Part shown: positions 54,963 to 63,957 of the stretch, in pieces | How the letters are laid out: each line of letters begins with the position of its first letter | Numbering within the stretch: position 1 is the first letter of the stretch | Assembly (NCBI GenBank): GCA_964368455.1 | Contig: CAYJAZ010000003.1 | Location: 98,556-162,555, forward strand | Length of the DNA: 64,000 nt | DNA from: CAYJAZ01 sp964368455 | GTDB lineage: Bacteria > Desulfobacterota > Desulfovibrionia > Desulfovibrionales > Desulfovibrionaceae | Direction of reading: 5' to 3' | Translations under genes and position numbers: made by a program | The notes under the pieces: model-generated | What the model was told of the DNA's origin: nothing | The model's database searches: none | What the model saw: the letters and a program-made list of their open reading frames with translations, nothing else

Positions 54963-55279
54963 TATAATGCCTTATTTAATGCTGTAGTTATTTGTTCTTT
55001 GCTTACGCCACCAACGATTTGTTCTGCTAATTCACCATTTTTAAATATCATCATTGTTGGAATAGCTCTAATAGCATATTTTGCAGGTGTTTCTGTGTTT
55101 TCGTCTACATTCATTTTGTATACTTTAACTTTACCAGAAAATTCTTCAGCAATTTCGTCTACGATAGGTGAAATTGCTCTACATGGACCACACCATGGTG
55201 CCCAAAAGTCGATAAAAACAACGCCTGGATCTTTTAAAACTAAGTTTTCAAAATTTGAATCATTGATTTGTGTTGCCAT
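54962..55279 (-). CDS. trxA: Thioredoxin
   Basis: The 105-aa cytoplasmic thioredoxin has the active site WAPWCGPCR, the cis-Pro segment IRAIPTMMIFKNGE and a C-terminal helix. AAGGAG precedes the ATG. First gene of trxA-trxB-bamD, driven by a near-consensus promoter at 55333-55361. It would supply electrons to the DsbD-like protein at 5.9 kb. Confidence 0.95.
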   Translation of the reverse strand: MATQINDSNFENLVLKDPGVVFIDFWAPWCGPCRAISPIVDEIAEEFSGKVKVYKMNVDENTETPAKYAIRAIPTMMIFKNGELAEQIVGGVSKEQITTALNKAL

Positions 55280-55332
55280 AACAACTCCTTTTTATAGAAT
55301 ATGTGTAACTTTTTATTGTACATTCTCAATAG

Positions 55333-55361
55333 ACTATAAATAATAAAGTTAAATTTGTCAA
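55333..55361 (-). promoter_or_regulatory. Sigma70-type promoter of the trxA operon
   Basis: On the minus strand TTGACA (55361-55356) and TATAGT (55338-55333) with exactly 17 bp between, 54 bp before the trxA ATG. Among the best promoter matches in the window. Confidence 0.75.
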
Positions 55362-55402
55362 GATATACTCTTTTTGCTCTAGATATAATAGATTGAAATA
55401 AA

Positions 55403-55442
55403 AGAGCATATTATAAAATTATTTTATTTTATACTATGCTCT
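55403..55442 (-). terminator. Long hairpin, probable terminator of the diguanylate cyclase gene
   Basis: AGAGCATATTATAAAAT (55403-55419) pairs with ATTTTATACTATGCTCT (55426-55442), 17 bp with one mismatch, 6-nt loop, followed on the minus strand by TTTTATTT. It lies 30 nt after the cyclase stop. Confidence 0.65.
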
Positions 55443-55471
55443 ATGAATGAAAAAGAGGTGATTGTATAGTA

Positions 55472-57427
55472 TTAGAATGTGCCTGATTTGAGTTTTAGAA
55501 ATTCTTGCAGACGAGTTTTAATTTCATCAAGAGAGAGTTGATCTAATTCATCTAAAACAGACATAACCATGTCTTCATTTACTTTTGCTTTTTTTAGTGC
55601 CAAGTCTTTAGAAAGGAAGGTAGCAATAATACTTGATATTGTAAGAAGATTTTCCAATTTTTCTTCTGAAAATACTTGATATGCTTCTGCACTGTCAAAT
55701 CCAATTACGCCAATAACATCATCTCCAGAAATGACTGGATAGCATAATAAGGCACTTGAATCTTTAAAAAGCACGTGTTTATCTTCTTCATTAAAAACAG
55801 TTGATGAATCTCTGAAATAATAGCCGTAGGTTTTTAAATGCTCAACTTGTTTGACAAAATTTGCTTTGTTGAATTCGTATTTCAGCATAGCTTCGTGTGT
55901 GTTATTTGTTGAGACAGTAAAAGAATTGATCACTTCGCTTGAACTATAGCTTTCATAGAAAAAGCAACGAGTGAAATTATACATATTCATTACAAGAGGT
56001 AAGACTGCTTGTAGGGCAGTATGAGAATCTTTGTAAGAATAGAGCAATCTGAAAATATATTCTATTTGATTATCTTTAAAATCTTTTTTGATAACACTTT
56101 CGTCTAATTTAGTTCTTTTATTTACAGTGAGTTCTTGTTGTACGCCGTCGTAAATTTCATAACGAGCTTTGCCAGAAGTTTTTACTTTATAAAGGGCAAT
56201 ATCAGCATTTTTGTATAGTTCATTAAAAGTAGTTCCATGTACAGGGAAAAGAGAAATACCAACACTTGCTGTCATTTCAACAGAAATTGAATTTTCGGTA
56301 TAGGTTTTTTTGAATGCAGCACAAATTTCATCAGCCTTTTTATGCACTAAATCGATGTTTGATGTATCACGTAAAAAAACAATAAATTCATCGCCACCAA
56401 TCCTACCAATAATATCATTAGAACGAAAGAGGCTTTTCAAGTGATCTGCCAATTGCGTCAAAACAATGTCTCCGTATAAGTGGCCAAAAGTATCGTTCAC
56501 AGATTTGAAATTATCGGCATCTATAATGAATAAGGCATAGACAGAATCTGCCATACGTTGATTTTGTAATATATTTGCTATAAATATTTCAGTGGTTTTT
56601 TTGTTATACAAGCCTGTGAGTTGATCTGTTTGAGCAATGAAGGTAAGGTTTTCAATTTGCTCAAATTGTTTTGTCACATCGTTCATCTTACCAATAACAC
56701 GTATGTTTTTGCCATCTATATCTTGCTCTAATTTATAAGAAATGTCATAATGAAAAGCTTCGTTATTAAAATTAAATGTTGTAGTATTTGCATAGAGTGT
56801 TTCTTCATTTTCTTCATCAAGATGCGCTTCATCAAGTTTAATAAAATTTTCTTTGATAAAGCCATTATCTATTAGATAGTCTGGGAAATTTTTTATAACA
56901 GTAGGAAGAGAATATTTTTCATTAAAAGAGGGAGAAAAACGAATGCTTTTTTCTTTAATGTTGTAATCAAAATAGGAGTCGTCTGTAAGAGTGTTGAGTA
57001 TGGCATTAAAGTCATGCTCGTCTTTGATTTGTTGAAAGAGATTGTAATGTTTAGATAAATCAAGCAAAAGCAAGTGTAGATATAAATGCCCATCTTTCAT
57101 TTCAGTATGAGCGGTAAGGTGTATACTTCTGTATTTGTCTACTTTATTAACGAGACGTAAACGAATAGAATATTCATCTGATTCACCAATAATAAGTTTT
57201 TTAACTTTTTGAAAAGCAAGTGAAACATCGTCTTTATGTATTGTCTTTATAGCTTGATTATTGAATAAATCCCGAACTTCTTCTTTTGAATAACCTATAA
57301 TTCTGTAGTAAGCATCGTTAGCTTCAACAATTGTCATAGCATCATCAAGCATAACGATAATTAAACCAGCAGGTATTGCATTGAAATTGAAATTCGATAA
57401 TGGTGGTATAAGTTCAAGCTGTTGCAT
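55472..57427 (-). CDS. PAS-GGDEF-GAF diguanylate cyclase
   Basis: The 651-aa soluble protein has an N-terminal PAS domain (about 5-125: AGLIIVMLDDAMTIVEANDAYYRIIGYSKEEV), a second PAS-like segment, a GGDEF domain (about 275-435) with intact RIGGDEF and the RxxD inhibitory site RSND five residues before it, and a C-terminal GAF domain. It should make c-di-GMP with product feedback. It is the likely opponent of the EAL protein at 20 kb. I start at the ATG at 57427 with AGAGA upstream; the frame opens nine codons earlier. Confidence 0.87.
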   Translation of the reverse strand: MQQLELIPPLSNFNFNAIPAGLIIVMLDDAMTIVEANDAYYRIIGYSKEEVRDLFNNQAIKTIHKDDVSLAFQKVKKLIIGESDEYSIRLRLVNKVDKYRSIHLTAHTEMKDGHLYLHLLLLDLSKHYNLFQQIKDEHDFNAILNTLTDDSYFDYNIKEKSIRFSPSFNEKYSLPTVIKNFPDYLIDNGFIKENFIKLDEAHLDEENEETLYANTTTFNFNNEAFHYDISYKLEQDIDGKNIRVIGKMNDVTKQFEQIENLTFIAQTDQLTGLYNKKTTEIFIANILQNQRMADSVYALFIIDADNFKSVNDTFGHLYGDIVLTQLADHLKSLFRSNDIIGRIGGDEFIVFLRDTSNIDLVHKKADEICAAFKKTYTENSISVEMTASVGISLFPVHGTTFNELYKNADIALYKVKTSGKARYEIYDGVQQELTVNKRTKLDESVIKKDFKDNQIEYIFRLLYSYKDSHTALQAVLPLVMNMYNFTRCFFYESYSSSEVINSFTVSTNNTHEAMLKYEFNKANFVKQVEHLKTYGYYFRDSSTVFNEEDKHVLFKDSSALLCYPVISGDDVIGVIGFDSAEAYQVFSEEKLENLLTISSIIATFLSKDLALKKAKVNEDMVMSVLDELDQLSLDEIKTRLQEFLKLKSGTF

Positions 57428-57684
57428 ATGTATCTCTTTTGAATAAAATATCAATTATATATAACTTACAATACTAGTATTGTCAAGTTTTAGAAATTAA
57501 GTCATTAGTTTTTATCATTTATTTACAAAAAATTTAATTTATTATAAGCATTCATAATTTTTTGAGAAATTATTTTTATTTACACAGTGCACTAATCGTG
57601 TTAAGAGCATCTATAATATAGATTCAATAACAATTAACTGATATTGAATACGCTCTAAGAGCATAAAAAAAGCAGAAAACTATT

Positions 57685-59853
57685 ATGAATAAAATTATGA
57701 ACACAAAGAAGATGCCAAAAAAATCTCAACCAAAGCAATTTAGACAAAATGCTCAAAGAAAGGATTTTTTCGAAGCTCCAGAAGACAGTATAGACAGCAA
57801 TGAAATCATACTTTCTAGCGTAAACCAAGAAATAAAAACTCTAAGAAAACCTGAAATTTTAGCTCCAGCAGGCGATATGCCTTCTTTTTTAGCGGCTCTA
57901 GCTGCTGGTGCAGACGCTGTTTATGTTGGTTTGAAGCATTTTTCAGCTCGTATGCAAGCCGACAATTTCAGCACTTCTGAACTTGCTAAAATGACAGAAT
58001 TAGCAAGAAGTGAAGACAGAAAAGTTTTTATTGCATTCAATTCATTAGTTAAGTCAAATGATGTGCAAGCCGCAGCAAGACTTGTTGCACGTTTAGAGCG
58101 TGATGTAAAACCGCATGCATTGATAGTACAAGATCTTGGTATGCTAGAATTAGCAAGACAAGTTGGTTATTCTGGCGAATTACATCTTTCAACTCTTTCA
58201 AATGTAACTCACGCGCAAGGCCTAGATGTTGCTAAGAAAATGGGTGCTGCAAGGGTTATATTGCCTAGAGAAATCACCTTAGATGAAATCAAAGATATTT
58301 CAACTAAATGTCCAGAAGGTTTAGATTTAGAACTTTTTGTACACGGTGCTCTTTGTTTTTGCGTCTCTGGCAGATGTTATTGGTCTTCTTATATGGGCGG
58401 AAAAAGTGGCCTACGTGGAAGATGCGTGCAACCATGCCGTAGAATGTATACACAAGGCAAAAGAAAGGGTAGATATTTCTCTAGCTTAGACTTATCCTTA
58501 GACGTATTAGCAAGAACTTTATTAGATATTCCACAACTTTCTTCTTGGAAGATTGAAGGCAGAAAAAAAGGTTCTCACTATGTGTATCACGCCGTGACAG
58601 CGTATAAAATGTTACGTGATCATGGGCATGAATCAAAAGCAAGAAAGGATGCTGATGAATTACTCGAAATGGCTTTAGGCCGTCCTCGTACTCATGCTGG
58701 CTTCTTGCCTCAAAAAGATAAAGTTATAACTTCTGTAAACGAACAAACTTCATCTGGTATGCTTATTGGGCATGTGCAGTATCCTGTGCCTGAAAAGAAA
58801 CAAAAAACTCAACCATTACCGCATCTTAAAACTCGAGTTGAACTTGTTCCTAAAGATTATTTACGTGTGGGTTACGAAGACGAAAGTTGGCATACAACCT
58901 TGCCTGTGAGCGTGCGTGTTCCAAAAGCAGCTTCTTTTCCATTAAAAGTGAGTTATAAAAAACTCCCTAAACCAGGCACACCTGTTTTCTTAATTGATAG
59001 ACGTGAAGCTGAATTACAAAGTATTTTACAAGAATGGAATAGAAAACTTGAAAGATGCAAGGGCAGAGTATCACACGGTATTTCTGGTGAACATAATGTA
59101 GATGTTAAACTTTCATTTCCGCCTGTAGTTTATGGAAGAAAAAATAATTTAAATATCAACCTACGTGCACGTCTGCCACAAGGTAAGGAAACTCGCTTAG
59201 CTCGTTCTTCTGTTATGGGAATGTGGTTAACGCAAAGTACTTTACGTAATGTTTCTAATACCATAGTCTCTAGGATTTCATGGTGGCTTCCACCTGTGAT
59301 TTGGCAGAACGAAGAGAATATGTATAAATCTTTAGTGCGTGAAGCTTTGCGTAAAAAGGCTTATATGTTTGTCTTGAATGCACCTTGGCAAGTGGATTTA
59401 TTTAAAGATGCAAATGTAAAACTCACAGCAGGGCCATTTTGTAATATTGCAAATAGAGCAGCTCTTACTGTTTATAAAAATCTTGGTTTTGAAGCAGCTA
59501 TTGTTTCGCCTGAACTTGCAAAAGAAGATTTCCTTGCATTGCCATCGCAATCGCCATTACCACTTGGTATTGTTGTTTCTGCTTGTTGGGCTATGGGAAT
59601 TGCAAGACATGGCCTTAGCGGATTAAAAGCTAATGAAGCTTTCCAATCTCCGATGAGAGAACAATTCTGGGCTAGACATTATGGGCAGAATTTGTGGATA
59701 TATCCTAATTGGCTCTATGATATTACTGACAAGGTTTCAGAATTAGAACAAGCTGGTTATTCTTTCTTGGTGAAGATGCAAGAAGCACAGCCGCATGATT
59801 TGCCTGAAGCGAGAAGGACTTCAGATTTTAATTGGAATAATGATTTACTTTAA
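57685..59853 (+). CDS. Peptidase U32 family protein (RlhA/TrhP-type RNA hydroxylation family)
   Basis: The 722-aa protein opens with a charged tail, then ILAPAGDMPSFLAALAAGADAVYVGLKHFSARMQADNFS and the U32 signature ELFVHGALCFCVSGRCYWSSYMGGKSGLRGRCVQPCR, with conserved cysteines that in relatives support Fe-S binding. In E. coli, members TrhP and RlhA take part in C5-hydroxylation of tRNA uridine or 23S rRNA cytidine; the long C-terminal part here resembles the RlhA size class. True protease activity is doubtful. The SD is weak. Followed by the tandem-repeat region. Confidence 0.82.
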   Translation: MNKIMNTKKMPKKSQPKQFRQNAQRKDFFEAPEDSIDSNEIILSSVNQEIKTLRKPEILAPAGDMPSFLAALAAGADAVYVGLKHFSARMQADNFSTSELAKMTELARSEDRKVFIAFNSLVKSNDVQAAARLVARLERDVKPHALIVQDLGMLELARQVGYSGELHLSTLSNVTHAQGLDVAKKMGAARVILPREITLDEIKDISTKCPEGLDLELFVHGALCFCVSGRCYWSSYMGGKSGLRGRCVQPCRRMYTQGKRKGRYFSSLDLSLDVLARTLLDIPQLSSWKIEGRKKGSHYVYHAVTAYKMLRDHGHESKARKDADELLEMALGRPRTHAGFLPQKDKVITSVNEQTSSGMLIGHVQYPVPEKKQKTQPLPHLKTRVELVPKDYLRVGYEDESWHTTLPVSVRVPKAASFPLKVSYKKLPKPGTPVFLIDRREAELQSILQEWNRKLERCKGRVSHGISGEHNVDVKLSFPPVVYGRKNNLNINLRARLPQGKETRLARSSVMGMWLTQSTLRNVSNTIVSRISWWLPPVIWQNEENMYKSLVREALRKKAYMFVLNAPWQVDLFKDANVKLTAGPFCNIANRAALTVYKNLGFEAAIVSPELAKEDFLALPSQSPLPLGIVVSACWAMGIARHGLSGLKANEAFQSPMREQFWARHYGQNLWIYPNWLYDITDKVSELEQAGYSFLVKMQEAQPHDLPEARRTSDFNWNNDLL

Positions 59854-59865
59854 AAAAACGCCCGA

Positions 59866-59992
59866 AAAAACGCCCGAAATTGAGTTTCTACTGCGTTGAA
59901 AAAAAATTTTTACTCGGTCATTTAGTATTATCTAAACTCCACTCGTAAAAAATTTTCTTCGCCTTGTATAAATCTCAATTTCGGGCGTTTTT
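59866..59992. repeat. Long imperfect hairpin opening the repeat region
   Basis: Perfect 19-bp arms AAAAACGCCCGAAATTGAG (59866-59884) and CTCAATTTCGGGCGTTTTT (59974-59992) enclose further pairing (GCGTTGAAAA.../...TTTTCTTCGC and ATTTTTACTCGG/CCACTCGTAAAAAAT). It starts 12 nt after the U32 gene stop and may also serve as its terminator. Confidence 0.75.
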
Positions 59993-60490
59993 ATTTCTGA
60001 AATTATCTTTCTACTGCGTTGAGAAAAATTTCAGTTTTGGGCTTTTTTTATTTAATTCTTTTCAAATGTCTATAATTGTGGTTCGCTAGCTCACATTTTC
60101 TTCAAAACGCGGTGAAGCGTCAGGCTTCTTTTCCTCGCCTTGTAAAAATCTCAATTTCGGGCGTTTTGTTTCTGAAATTATCTTTCTACTGCGTTGAGAA
60201 AAATTTCAGTTTTGGGCTTTTTTTATTTAATTCTTTTCAAATGTCTATAATTGTAGTTCGCTAGCTCACATTTTCTTCAAAACGCGGTGAAGCGTCAGGC
60301 TTCCGTCAGGCTTCTTTTCCTTGCCTTGTATAAATCTCAATTTCGGGCGTTTTATTTCTGAAATTATCTTTCTACTGCGTTGAGGAAAGCAATTTCGGGC
60401 GTTTTGCTATTTAACTTCACGAAATGTCTATAATTGTAGTTCGCTAGCTCATATTTTCTTCAAAATGCGGTGAAGCGTCAGGCTTCCGGT
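59960..60490. repeat. Three tandem copies of a 176-186 bp intergenic repeat
   Basis: Copies start near 59960, 60136 and 60322, each with CTCAATTTCGGGCGTTTT, TTTCTGAAATTATCTTTCTA, CTGCGTTGAG, AAATGTCTATAATTGT, GTTCGCTAGCTCA and CGGTGAAGCGTCAGGCTTC. The first two copies are near-identical apart from small indels. The third has lost part of its middle and ends with a degraded duplication (GGTGAAACGTCAGGTTTC) against the NAGS gene. The open frame at 60076-60264 lies inside the repeats and looks non-coding. Confidence 0.85.
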
Positions 60491-60504
60491 GAAACGTCAG
60501 GTTT

Positions 60505-61089
60505 CTAGAGAACGTGTATCATGCCAACTTCGTCACATTTATAGAATTTTGAACAATTTGAACATTCTGCCCATACAACAGGCGGAAGTGATTGTCTTGG
60601 GACTTCTCTAAAACCTTGTTTTCTAAAAAATTCTGGACGCATAGAAAAAGTGAAGAGTTTTTTAATGCCTAATTTTCTTGCTTCATTCTTTATATGATCG
60701 ATTAATAAAGTTCCTACACCTTTTCTTTTGATAAGTGGATGCACAGCAACAGAACGAATTTCTGCTAAGTCTTCCCAAAGAATGTGAATGCCTATACTTG
60801 CAATAACAATTTCATTTGTGATGCCAAGCGGCCCTCTAAATTCTTGTTCAGTTGGAGTTGTGATAACACTGTATTCACGTATTGCTTGATAAAGATGCTG
60901 AGGACCTCTTGCAAGCATTTCGCCAGATTGCGCGTATTCATTTATAAGCATAGACATGCCATGCACATCGTGTATTGTGGCTTTTCTAGGCACAAGCTCT
61001 TTTGGTAGATTTTCAGGATCAAAAGAAAGAAGAGGAGTGTAGCCAGGTAAAAATTCAACGGGAAATATATTTGATGGGAAATCTTCCAT
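60505..61089 (-). CDS. argA: Short-form N-acetylglutamate synthase (GNAT)
   Basis: First step of arginine synthesis, acetylation of glutamate. The 194-aa protein is a single GNAT domain: RKATIHDVHGMSMLINEYAQSGEMLARGP, EIRSVAVHPLIKRKGVGTLLIDHI at the acetyl-CoA site, and LFTFSMRPEFFRKQGF. A C-terminal Cys cluster AECSNCSKFYKCDE follows, typical of the short NAGS proteins of deltaproteobacteria. It lacks the N-terminal amino-acid-kinase domain of classical ArgA. Other GNAT roles cannot be excluded from sequence alone. The tandem repeats run up to its stop. Confidence 0.8.
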   Translation of the reverse strand: MEDFPSNIFPVEFLPGYTPLLSFDPENLPKELVPRKATIHDVHGMSMLINEYAQSGEMLARGPQHLYQAIREYSVITTPTEQEFRGPLGITNEIVIASIGIHILWEDLAEIRSVAVHPLIKRKGVGTLLIDHIKNEARKLGIKKLFTFSMRPEFFRKQGFREVPRQSLPPVVWAECSNCSKFYKCDEVGMIHVL

Positions 61090-61222
61090 GTATCACCTCA
61101 TGTATATAAGAATTTTGTTTAGAAATTTGGAAAAAAAGTAAACACTATTTTTTACGAGATTGCAAGAAAAATTTTTTGCTTTTATCCAAGAAAAGTGTTA
61201 TATCAACACATTTATAAGTAGT

Positions 61223-63724
61223 TTAATCAAATTTTTTTAATACTAATGCTGTAAGGGGCGGTAAATAGAGTTCTAAATCTTGCTCGAAAATACCAGTGCC
61301 TTCCTTTGTAAAATATTCTCGTGCTTGCTTTGCTGTAAGATTATCATGTCCAGCAAATTCAGATTCGTCAGTAGAAAAAATTTCTTTGTATTTACCAGTT
61401 GTTACATACACTTTAAAATGTGCAGCAGTTAAATCATCAAAATTAAAAGCAAAAAGAATTTTATTTCTTTCAAATACTATAAGCTTCTTCTCTTCATCTA
61501 TTAATCTTAAGCGAGGCATTGATTTGTATAAAGCATTGTCTAAAAGATTAAACATAGAAGTGTTAAAATGAAGTAAAGCTTTGTAATGAAGAAGAGGATT
61601 AATTGATAAATCCCATTGTCTGTAAGGGTTTACATCAACATCTATCCATTCTGGATGGCAAAATTCATTTCCCATAAAGTTCATATAACCTTTATCTGCA
61701 AGAGAAAAAGTGATGAGTTTCATGAGTTTTATAAGAGCTATACCACGTGAGACATTCCAATTTTCAGAAAGAAATGACATGTTTGTGTACATATCGTCGC
61801 CAATGATTCGCCATATCATAGCATCTTCGCCATTAATACTTTGATCGTGACACTCAACATAAGAAAGGGTTCTGTCGTAAAGTCTGTGATAAGAGCATTC
61901 AGTCCACATTTTATCTAGTGATGTTAATTCCTTTGTTATGTATTTATCCCAAAAATCTGGAACACCCATAGCAAATCTATAATCAAAGCCAAGCCCTGCT
62001 TGTGAAGCCTGCGATGTAAGACCAGGAGCACCAGAGAATTCTTCTGCAATTGTAATGGCTTGAGGGTATATTTCATGTATTAATGTATTTGCTAATTGAA
62101 GATAAAGTATGCCATCTTTATTTCTACGATCTGTATTTTCTTTAGTATAAAAACAAGCAGACACATGAGAAAAATCGTCTTGAAAACCTTCGTCATTGTA
62201 CATCATAGTGCCAACAGCATCAAATCTAAAACCGTCTATGTTAAATTCCTCTTGCCAATAACGACAATTAGAAAGAAGAAAACGCCTTGTCATTTCATTT
62301 GTATAATCAAAAAGAGCTGTTCCCCATTGACTGAGCTTTTTACAAAATAAATAAGAGGAAGTATCGTATTTTGCTATGCCTTCTTTAGTGTTTGAAGTTG
62401 CATGCGAATGCACAATATCTAAAAGTACACAAATGCCTAATTCATGCGCTCGATCTATTAATTCTTTGAATTCATTCACTGTTCCAAATCTGTGACAAAC
62501 AGCAAAATAAGATGAAACTTGATAACCAAAAGATTTATAAAGAGGATGCTCGGCTATACCCATAAGTTGAATAGTGTTAAAGCCTTGTTCTTTGATTTGT
62601 GGAAGAAGTATATCTTTGAAATAATTGTATGTTCCATATGAATGAATGTTTTTATAATTTGACTTGTCTTGAGCCATTCCAATATGTGCTTCATAAATTA
62701 TGGGATATGTATGAGAAATTTTATTGTGTTTAAATGTATAATTAAATTCAGGATTCCAAAATCTTGCACACCATTGATTAGCATCTAAAATATTTTGCTC
62801 TACCCAATTTGCAAATGCAGGCACTCTAATATGCTTTTTGTCGTCTTTGTGTGAATAAACATGTAATTCATAATACATGCCATGATAAAGGCAATTGTGT
62901 GGCAGATAAAGCGACCAATAACCATTATCCTCTTTTGTGTATGGATATTCTTTAAAGTTGCCAAAACCATCTGTATTTAATGAAAGAAATAATGCCTTTG
63001 CATGAGGAGCGTATTCTTTACATAAATAATATTTTTTATCATTATTTTGAATTAATTGTATGCCTAATTCATGATGAAGATTTGCATAATTATAAAGAGA
63101 GTCATGCTGAGTGATAATAGAAGATAATTCTTTATTGTATCTTGCTTGTTCCTCTTTGAGAACAGAATAAAAATCTATAAGTTCAATGTCTTGCAGTGGG
63201 TTTATAGGATAGTTTAAGTCTAATTCTAGAGCATTGGAACAAAAAACTTTTTCATCAAGCATAGTGCATTTTGCTTGTAGGTAGACATGTTCTAAAGGGT
63301 ATTTGTATATAATATTCTTTGTTATATGTTCACGAAGACAAGCAAGGATAATGGCTTTATTTGCATCTACTTTCTTTCCAAAGAGAGCATTTTTTGAAAA
63401 ATGTAGATCTAAAGAAAAGGGTACATCCATTTCTTTACATGCATTTTCGCTTTGCTTTGTGTCAAAAGAAGTAAAGAATAATTCTACTGCTGTGAGTGTA
63501 CGCTTTGTTTTAGTGTGATTTTGAATAATGATATAAACAAATTCAATTTCTTTTGGAAGCTCTTGCTCAAAATATGAAGCGTCTGCATAGATAATAGGCA
63601 AGGAAGAATATTGCTTATCTAGTTCAAGACTAAGAGTTAGACTGAGAGCTAGATTGGACGAAAGAGTAGAAGTTTGATTATGTTCTGCTTGAGGAAAATT
63701 TTGAGCTGTATCTTTCTCTTTCAT
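61223..63724 (-). CDS. GH13_8-type 1,4-alpha-glucan branching enzyme
   Basis: Alpha-amylase family branching enzyme of 833 aa. A long N-terminal extension of about 210 residues with no recognised domain precedes a CBM48-like region (YAPHAKALFLSLNTDGFGNF), then the catalytic barrel: YEAHIGMAQDKSNYKNIHSYGTYNYFKDILLPQIKE at the start, LLDIVHSHA, GFRFDAVGTMMYND with nucleophile Asp, TIAEEFSG with the acid/base Glu, and VECHDQS. The pattern, especially YEAHIGM and FRFDAVGTM, fits eukaryote-type GH13_8 enzymes rather than bacterial GlgB (GH13_9). No other glycogen gene is nearby. Confidence 0.82.
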   Translation of the reverse strand: MKEKDTAQNFPQAEHNQTSTLSSNLALSLTLSLELDKQYSSLPIIYADASYFEQELPKEIEFVYIIIQNHTKTKRTLTAVELFFTSFDTKQSENACKEMDVPFSLDLHFSKNALFGKKVDANKAIILACLREHITKNIIYKYPLEHVYLQAKCTMLDEKVFCSNALELDLNYPINPLQDIELIDFYSVLKEEQARYNKELSSIITQHDSLYNYANLHHELGIQLIQNNDKKYYLCKEYAPHAKALFLSLNTDGFGNFKEYPYTKEDNGYWSLYLPHNCLYHGMYYELHVYSHKDDKKHIRVPAFANWVEQNILDANQWCARFWNPEFNYTFKHNKISHTYPIIYEAHIGMAQDKSNYKNIHSYGTYNYFKDILLPQIKEQGFNTIQLMGIAEHPLYKSFGYQVSSYFAVCHRFGTVNEFKELIDRAHELGICVLLDIVHSHATSNTKEGIAKYDTSSYLFCKKLSQWGTALFDYTNEMTRRFLLSNCRYWQEEFNIDGFRFDAVGTMMYNDEGFQDDFSHVSACFYTKENTDRRNKDGILYLQLANTLIHEIYPQAITIAEEFSGAPGLTSQASQAGLGFDYRFAMGVPDFWDKYITKELTSLDKMWTECSYHRLYDRTLSYVECHDQSINGEDAMIWRIIGDDMYTNMSFLSENWNVSRGIALIKLMKLITFSLADKGYMNFMGNEFCHPEWIDVDVNPYRQWDLSINPLLHYKALLHFNTSMFNLLDNALYKSMPRLRLIDEEKKLIVFERNKILFAFNFDDLTAAHFKVYVTTGKYKEIFSTDESEFAGHDNLTAKQAREYFTKEGTGIFEQDLELYLPPLTALVLKKFD

Positions 63725-63915
63725 TATACTACCTAAAAGAAGATTAAAGAGTTAAATTCATAAGATATGAATAACACTCTTTTAAGATATAGGCAAGGAA
63801 ATAAGATATTGTAGATTGTTTGAGCTTTATGCAAAATTTTGCATCATCTTAAAAACGGCTGATAAAGGGAAAATATAGACAGTAAAAAAAAAATTAAAAA
63901 AAATGAAAAAAGTTG

Positions 63916-63945
63916 TTGACATTTATCATAAAAGTCTCTAAAAAT
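63916..63945 (+). promoter_or_regulatory. Promoter for tRNA-Gly
   Basis: TTGACA (63916-63921) and TAAAAAT (63939-63945) with a 17-bp spacer, 13 bp before the tRNA 5' end. Confidence 0.6.
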
Positions 63946-63957
63946 AGACTTCGTTGA

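Noticed and set aside
60076..60264. Open frame of 62 codons on the plus strand
   Set aside because: It lies inside tandem intergenic repeats and its sequence simply follows the repeat; no SD site and no family resemblance.
59960..60490. Possible CRISPR array from repeated units
   Set aside because: Units are 176-186 bp direct repeats without short, uniform repeats and unique spacers, and no cas genes are nearby.
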